Shown here: positions 59,517-64,000 of the stretch, one piece after another | Layout: each line of letters begins with the position of its first letter | Position numbering within the stretch: position 1 is the stretch's first letter | DNA from: Cellulomonas telluris | GTDB taxonomy: Bacteria; Actinomycetota; Actinomycetes; Actinomycetales; Cellulomonadaceae | Assembly (NCBI RefSeq): GCF_004886325.1 | Contig: NZ_QXFN01000001.1 | Span: forward strand, 744,001 to 808,000 | Length of the DNA: 64,000 nt | Reading direction: 5' to 3' | Program-made: the position numbers and the translations under genes | The notes under the pieces: generated by a model | Database searches by the model: none | Seen by the model: the letters and a program-made list of their open reading frames with translations, nothing else | Told to the model about the DNA's origin: nothing

Positions 59517-62054
59517 TCAGCCGTTGCGGCCCTGGCCGTTGCCGGGGCCGCCCTGGCCACCGCCCTGGTTGCCGCCCTGCCCGCCGCCCTGCCCGTCACC
59601 CTGGCCCGGGAACGGGAAGCCCGGCTGCGGCTGGCCGCCCCCGGCGGGTGCCGGCGGCTGCCCGCTCGAGAGCCGGAGCGTCACGGTCGTGCCCCGCGCC
59701 GCGCGGCCCGACGGCGACTGCTCGGCCACCGTGCCCGGCGGCAGCGACGAGCTGACCTGCTCGCCCGAGACGGAGACCCGGAAGCCGGCGGCCTCGAGCT
59801 GCGCTCGAGCGGACTGCTCGCTCTGCCCGACCACCGACGGCACGCCGGAGCGCTCGCCGTAGACCTGCCGGTCGTTCGGCGCGGCGAACGCCGGCACCTG
59901 CTTGTCCGCCATGACGCGGTCCATGTACCGCTTCCACGTCGGCGCGGCGATGGACGAGCCGTAGGGGCCGCGCCAGTAGGTCTGGCCGTTGATCGTCTGG
60001 CCGTTCATGGAGCGGAAGTTCTCGCTGTAGCCCACCCAGACCGCGGTCGCGCGCAGCGGGTTGTAGCCCGCGAACCAGGTGTTCTCGTTGCCGGTCGTCG
60101 TCCCGGTCTTGCCCGCCGCCGTGTAGGCGGGGCGGCCGAGGCTCTTCGCGGTGCCGGTCCACACGTTGCTGAGCGCGTAGTTCATCGCCGCCGCGACCTG
60201 CGGGTCGATCGCGCCCGGACGGCAGTCCGCGGACGGCACCGGCAGCTCCTCGCCGTTCGTGTCCGTGACCGACGTGATGGCGATCGGCCTGCAGTACGTC
60301 CCGTTCGACGCGAACGTCGCGTAGGCCGCCGCGATCTGCAGCGGCGAGGTCGAGTCCGAGCCGAGCACGTTCGCGGGCGTGCCGTTGAACGGGGCGTTGC
60401 CCGGGGTGCCCCACTGGGTGGTCGAGTTCGGGTCGCCGGCCTGGGTCACGCCGATGTCGGCCGCGCCCTGCATGATGTCGCAGAGGTTGAGCTGCTTGGC
60501 CATCGCGACGTAGGCCGAGTTGACGGAGTTGCGGGTCGCGTCGAGGACGCTCTGCGGGATCGCGCGGCCGCCCTCGGAGTTGCCGAACTCCCACGCCTCG
60601 CCCGACAGGCGGATGCAGCTCTGGAACTCCCGCGGCTCGTACCGGAGCCGCGACCCGTTGACCGTCTCGTTCAGCGAGTGCCCCTTCTTGAGCCACTCGA
60701 GCAGCGTGAACACCTTGAAGGTCGAGCCCGGCGCGAAGCCCTGCGAGCCGCCGTACTCGAACGACGTGCTGTAGTTGACCGCCGTGTCCGTGTGCGGCCC
60801 GTCCTTGGCGACCGAGAAGTTCCGGTTCTGCGCCATCGCGAGGATCTTGCCGGTGCCCGGCTCCACGGTGACGATCGCGGAGGCCACCCCGGAGGGGTCG
60901 TCCACCGGGACGCCTGCCTTGACCTCCTGGTCGGCGGCGGTCTGCTCGACCGGGTCGAGGGTGGTGCGGATCGTCAGGCCACCGCGGTACAGCCGGTTGT
61001 TGCGCTCCCGGCGCGTCTCGCCGAACACCGGGTCGTTCGCGATCACCTTGGTCACGTAGTCGCAGAAGAAGCCGGAGCCGGCGACCACGTCGCCCGCGCC
61101 CATGCACCCCTGCTTCAGCGGCTGCGGGTTCAGCGTCTGGGCGATCGGCGTGGCCAGCCCGGCGGCGAGCTCGTCCGCGGTGATGTACTTCTCGCGCGCC
61201 ATGTCCTTGAGCACCTGGTTGCGGCGCGCCTCGGACTTGGCCTGGCGCTGGGCCTTGACCTCGGGCGCCTCGTCCGCGGGCCCGACCGGGTCGAGCGCCG
61301 ACGGGCTCTGCGTGATCCCCGCGATCGTCGCGGCCTCGAGGTAGTTGATGTCCTTCGCGGACTTGCCGAAGTAGTACCGGGCCGCGGACTCCACGCCGTA
61401 GACCGACGCCCCGAAGGGCGCGATGTTCAGGTACTTCTCGAGGATCTCGTCCTTCGTCATCGTCTGCTCGAGGGTGATGGCGATCTTCGCCTCGCGGAGC
61501 TTGCGGGCGACACCCTCGGCACCCTTGCTCTCCCGCGCCGCGTCGATGATGGCCTGGCGCTCCTCCTGCGTCTCGGCGAGCTCGGCCGCGTCGACGAGGA
61601 CGTTCTTCACGTACTGCTGCGTCAGCGTCGACGCGCCCTGCGTCTTGCCCATGGCAGTCGCGACCGCCGCACGGGCCATGCCCGCCACGTCGACGCCCGA
61701 GTGCTCGTAGAACCGGCGGTCCTCGACGGCGATGACGGCCTGCTGCATGATCGGCGCGATCTCGGCGAGCGGCTTCACCTCGCGGTTCTGCTGGTAGAAC
61801 GTCGCCAGCAGCGTGCCGTCGGCGGCGAGGATCTCCGACTTCTCGGGCAGCGGCCGCTGCTCGAGCTCGTCCGGGATCTCCTCGAACGCCGTGACCGACA
61901 GGTCGGTGGCGCTGTTGGCGGCGGCGACGCCGGGCAGCAGCAGACCGGCGGCCAGCACGCCGCCGAGGACGGCGACGAGGAGGAAGGAGACCAGCAGGCC
62001 GAGCGCCTGGACGGCGCTGACCTTGCGTCCACGGGCGCGGGCAGGGGTCGGCAT
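59517..62054 (-). CDS. Class A penicillin-binding protein (PonA2-like)
   Basis: An 845-residue bifunctional peptidoglycan synthase. It has a membrane anchor (~residues 18-46), a GT51 transglycosylase domain with EDRRFYEHSG (111-120) and GASTLTQQYVKN, and a transpeptidase domain with the Ser nucleophile in GSTFK, SVNSAY and KTGT. A PASTA domain (GVPSVVGQSEQSARAQLEAA) follows, then a Gly/Gln-rich tail. Its gene neighbours (WhiB divergent, metallophosphoesterase next) are those of mycobacterial ponA2. The ATG at 62054 follows a TACCCT box. Confidence 0.96.
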   Translation of the reverse strand: MPTPARARGRKVSAVQALGLLVSFLLVAVLGGVLAAGLLLPGVAAANSATDLSVTAFEEIPDELEQRPLPEKSEILAADGTLLATFYQQNREVKPLAEIAPIMQQAVIAVEDRRFYEHSGVDVAGMARAAVATAMGKTQGASTLTQQYVKNVLVDAAELAETQEERQAIIDAARESKGAEGVARKLREAKIAITLEQTMTKDEILEKYLNIAPFGASVYGVESAARYYFGKSAKDINYLEAATIAGITQSPSALDPVGPADEAPEVKAQRQAKSEARRNQVLKDMAREKYITADELAAGLATPIAQTLNPQPLKQGCMGAGDVVAGSGFFCDYVTKVIANDPVFGETRRERNNRLYRGGLTIRTTLDPVEQTAADQEVKAGVPVDDPSGVASAIVTVEPGTGKILAMAQNRNFSVAKDGPHTDTAVNYSTSFEYGGSQGFAPGSTFKVFTLLEWLKKGHSLNETVNGSRLRYEPREFQSCIRLSGEAWEFGNSEGGRAIPQSVLDATRNSVNSAYVAMAKQLNLCDIMQGAADIGVTQAGDPNSTTQWGTPGNAPFNGTPANVLGSDSTSPLQIAAAYATFASNGTYCRPIAITSVTDTNGEELPVPSADCRPGAIDPQVAAAMNYALSNVWTGTAKSLGRPAYTAAGKTGTTTGNENTWFAGYNPLRATAVWVGYSENFRSMNGQTINGQTYWRGPYGSSIAAPTWKRYMDRVMADKQVPAFAAPNDRQVYGERSGVPSVVGQSEQSARAQLEAAGFRVSVSGEQVSSSLPPGTVAEQSPSGRAARGTTVTLRLSSGQPPAPAGGGQPQPGFPFPGQGDGQGGGQGGNQGGGQGGPGNGQGRNG

Positions 62055-62060
62055 GCCGTC

Positions 62061-62066
62061 AGGGTA
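62061..62066 (-). promoter_or_regulatory. -10 box of the PBP operon
   Basis: TACCCT on the minus strand, six bases before the ATG at 62054; probably leaderless. Confidence 0.45.
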
Positions 62067-62214
62067 CCGGCGGGCCCTGACGACGACCCGGTCCGTCCGG
62101 CACGGTCGCGGTCCCTCCACGGGACCTGCACAGGTGCGGCCCGCCGGCCGCCGGGGCTGGTCCGGCCGGGCGGAATCGGGCGGATGGGTCTACCGCGCAC
62201 CGGGGACGAGCCGC

Positions 62215-62220
62215 TAGCGT
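62215..62220 (+). promoter_or_regulatory. -10 box of whiB
   Basis: TAGCGT, giving a leader of about 52 bases before the whiB GTG. Confidence 0.45.
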
Positions 62221-62278
62221 CCGCCGTGCGATCCGCGGGGCGCGAGGCCCACGGGGTCGGCAGGGACGGAGGTCACAG

Positions 62279-62587
62279 GTGACGGTGCTCGAGGTGGACG
62301 GCCACTGGACCGCGCGCGCGGCGTGCGGGTCGGGCAAGCTCGCTCCCGACGCGCTCTTCGTCGAGGGCTCGGCGCAGCGCGACGCCCGCGGGGTGTGCCT
62401 GGGCTGCCCGGTCCGGCTGGACTGCCTCGCGGACGCCCTCGACAGCCGGGCCGACTTCGGCGTGTGGGGCGGCATGACGGAGCGTGAGCGCCGGGCGCTG
62501 CTGCGCCGGCGGCCCGAGGTCGTGTCCTGGCGCGAGGAGCTCGTGGGCTCCGACATGACGCTGGCGTCGCTGTCAGCCCGGGTGTGA
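62279..62587 (+). CDS. WhiB-family iron-sulfur regulator (WhiB4-like by position)
   Basis: A 102-residue Wbl protein. Four cysteines (Cys16, Cys40, Cys43, Cys49; spacing CX2CX5C) bind a 4Fe-4S cluster and GVWGGM (61-66) is the turn that contacts the sigma factor. The lack of an AT-hook tail beyond a basic RRALLRRRPE stretch is usual. Wbl proteins join the primary sigma factor and respond to redox or nitric oxide. Divergent from a PonA2-like PBP, exactly as whiB4 in mycobacteria; homology by context, not sequence comparison. GTG start. Confidence 0.93.
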   Translation: MTVLEVDGHWTARAACGSGKLAPDALFVEGSAQRDARGVCLGCPVRLDCLADALDSRADFGVWGGMTERERRALLRRRPEVVSWREELVGSDMTLASLSARV

Positions 62588-62640
62588 GCGCTCTCACCGG
62601 CGGCCCCCGAGCCGCCGCGGGCGAGGCCGCCCCACGCCAC

Positions 62641-62646
62641 TAGGGT
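62641..62646 (+). promoter_or_regulatory. -10 box of the DUF4177-ridA-type unit
   Basis: TAGGGT, six bases before the ATG at 62653; leaderless start expected. Confidence 0.5.
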
Positions 62647-62652
62647 GGCGCC

Positions 62653-62808
62653 ATGGCCACCCAGTGGGAGTACGCGACCGTTCCGCTCATCATCCACGCC
62701 ACCAAGGCGATCCTCGACCAGTGGGGTGCCGACGGGTGGGAGCTCGTGACGGTCATCCAGGGCCCCGACGCGGGCCTCGTCGCCTACCTCAAGCGCCCCA
62801 AGCCGTGA
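62653..62808 (+). CDS. DUF4177-type small protein
   Basis: A 51-residue protein with the family core QWEYATVPLIIHATKAILDQ and WGADGWELVTV, the WELV motif being typical. Such tiny proteins of unknown function sit directly upstream of ridA and near crp in many actinobacteria. Its TGA overlaps the ridA GTG start (GTGA). Confidence 0.87.
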   Translation: MATQWEYATVPLIIHATKAILDQWGADGWELVTVIQGPDAGLVAYLKRPKP

Positions 62809-63287
62809 GCGTCGCCGAGCGGCTCGCGGCGCTCGGCCTGAGCCTCCCGGCGGTCGCGGCGCCCGTCGCGGCCTACGTCCCGGCGGTGCGCTCCGGCGCC
62901 CACGTCTGGACGTCCGGGCAGCTGCCGTTCGTCGACGGCGCGCTCGCCGTCACGGGGAAGGTCGGCGCGGACGTCGACCCCGACGCGGCAGCCGACCTCG
63001 CCCGGACCGCCGCGCTCAACGCCCTGGCCGCCGTCGGCGCGCTGCTCGCCCAGGAGGAGGGCGGCGACCCGGTCGCCGCCCTCGACCGGGTGCGCCGCGT
63101 CGTCAAGGTCGTGGGCTTCGTCGCGAGCGCACCCACGTTCACCGGCCAGCCGGCCGTCGTGAACGGGGCGAGCCTGCTGCTGCACGAGGTCCTCGGCGAC
63201 GCGGGCGTGCACGCCCGCTCGGCGGTGGGCGTCGCGGTGCTGCCGCTCGACGCGCCCGTCGAGGTGGAGCTGGTCGTCGAGGCCTGA
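62805..63287 (+). CDS. RidA-family protein
   Basis: A 160-residue YjgF/YER057c/UK114 protein, longer than typical RidA (~128). The RidA core is SGQLPFVDGALAVTGKVGAD, NALAAVGALL, VKVVGFVASAPTFTGQPAVV and RSAVGVAVLPLDAPVEVELV, including the Arg of the active site (HARSAVG). RidA hydrolyses reactive enamine and imine intermediates. Long RidA-like proteins of this type occur near crp in actinobacteria. Coupled to the DUF4177 gene by a four-base overlap. Confidence 0.92.
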   Translation: MSVAERLAALGLSLPAVAAPVAAYVPAVRSGAHVWTSGQLPFVDGALAVTGKVGADVDPDAAADLARTAALNALAAVGALLAQEEGGDPVAALDRVRRVVKVVGFVASAPTFTGQPAVVNGASLLLHEVLGDAGVHARSAVGVAVLPLDAPVEVELVVEA

Positions 63288-63303
63288 GCGGCCCGCCCGC
63301 GGG

Positions 63304-63981
63304 TCAGCGGGCGCGCCGCTCCAGCCGGTCGACGTCGAGCAGCACGACCGCACGCCCCTCGCGGCGCACCCAGCCGCGCGCGGCGAAGTCCGCGAGCGCC
63401 TTGTTCACCGTCTCGCGCGAGGCGCCCACGAGCTGGGCGAGCTCCTCCTGCGTGAGGTCGTGCGCGACGCGGATGCCCTCGTCGACCTCCTGGCCGAACC
63501 GGGTCGACAGGTCGAGCAGCGCCTTGGCGACGCGGCCCGGCACGTCGGAGAACACGAGGTCCGCGAGCGCCTCGTTCGTGCGGCGCAGCCGCCGCGCGAG
63601 CGCCTGGAGCAGGTGCTCGGCCACCGTCGGCTTGTCCTCGAGCCACCGGATCAGGTCCTGGTGGCCCAGCTCCAGCACCACGGCGTCGGCGACGACCGTG
63701 GCGGTGGCCGTGCGCGGGCCCGGGTCGAAGAGGGAGAGCTCGCCGAACATCTCGCCCGGGCCGAGCACGGCGAGCAGGTTCTCGCGGCCGTCGTTCGAGC
63801 GGCGGCCGAGCTTGATCTTGCCGTCGCGGACCACGTAGAGGCGGTCCCCGGGCTCGCCCTCGTGGAACAGGACGTCGCCGCGGGCGGCGTCGATCTCCTT
63901 CATGGACGTGATGAGCGCTCCCGACGACTCCGCGTCCAGGCCCGCGAACAGCGGGGCCGTCAGCACGATGTCATCCGCCAC
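63304..63981 (-). CDS. crp: Crp/Fnr-family regulator (Crp/GlxR type)
   Basis: A 225-residue global regulator of the cAMP receptor family. The cyclic-nucleotide pocket has GEMFGELSLFDPGPRTATATVV (~76-97), with the RTAT phosphate-binding cassette that in GlxR/Crp contacts cAMP, followed by the C-terminal winged helix LTQEELAQLVGASRETVNKA (~175-194). In actinobacteria this regulator controls carbon use, respiration and many other genes. GTG start at 63981, with an upstream GGGAAGG ribosome site. Convergent with ridA, as in mycobacteria. Confidence 0.95.
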   Translation of the reverse strand: MADDIVLTAPLFAGLDAESSGALITSMKEIDAARGDVLFHEGEPGDRLYVVRDGKIKLGRRSNDGRENLLAVLGPGEMFGELSLFDPGPRTATATVVADAVVLELGHQDLIRWLEDKPTVAEHLLQALARRLRRTNEALADLVFSDVPGRVAKALLDLSTRFGQEVDEGIRVAHDLTQEELAQLVGASRETVNKALADFAARGWVRREGRAVVLLDVDRLERRAR

Positions 63982-64000
63982 GGCGGCACCTTCCCTCTCC

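Noticed and set aside
62586..62593. GAGCGCTC, a possible CebR-like or LacI-type operator
   Set aside because: Only eight bases are symmetric, it overlaps the whiB stop codon and the flanks do not match the consensus.

Overview
The window is very GC-rich DNA (well over 70% by eye) with dense, often overlapping genes, many GTG starts, a WhiB regulator, RecR, DnaX, LysC and Asd of actinobacterial type, mycothiol-style DinB proteins, and two secreted proteins with cellulose-binding CBM2 modules, one of them a GH48 exocellulase. Together these point to an actinobacterium of the Cellulomonas group. This is an inference from gene content; no search was run.

Layout. 1-8.8 kb: a PadR regulator with two tandem HAAS-type membrane proteins, a cold-shock protein, and small enzymes (P1 peptidase, DinB, CPBP protease, SDR, two GNATs, DUF1905, an F420/NADP oxidoreductase-like protein). 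8.8-11.7 kb: a PadR-controlled MacB-type ABC exporter. 11.8-15.7 kb: an M48 protease, a small membrane protein, and two genes of unclear role downstream of a tRNA-Ser. 15.9-21.1 kb: a secreted alkaline phosphatase with a WxL-like tail, a DUF916/WxL-interacting-like surface protein, a lone AAA ATPase and a proline-rich membrane protein. 21.4-35.5 kb: the housekeeping series SRP RNA, dnaX, recR, DUF5063, lysC, asd, interrupted three times: by an FtsX-type ABC pair, by a VOC/TetR pair, and by an ABC-2 exporter plus a CBM2 protein. 35.5-46.4 kb: a frameshifted cutinase, a sodium:solute symporter with a small partner, a flavin monooxygenase/FAD oxidase fusion with MarR, a Phd/VapC toxin-antitoxin, a small alarmone synthetase, and an SDR with an XRE regulator. 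46.5-51.5 kb: a GntR(YtrA)-controlled series of two ABC modules with duplicated permeases. 51.5-54.4 kb: the GH48 cellulase behind a near-consensus CebR/CelR box. 54.4-57.5 kb: a LiaRS-like two-component system with a DUF4097 protein. 58.4-64 kb: tRNA-Pro, then metallophosphoesterase, PBP1A, WhiB, DUF4177, RidA and Crp, the order known around whiB4/ponA2 and crp in mycobacteria.

Two themes recur. Many genes have a TANNNT -10 box only 6-9 bases before the start codon, which predicts leaderless mRNAs. Nearly every accessory cassette carries its own regulator with a visible palindromic operator. Much of the accessory content concerns the cell surface: exporters, surface-anchored phosphatase, envelope stress sensing, cell-wall synthesis and plant polysaccharide breakdown.
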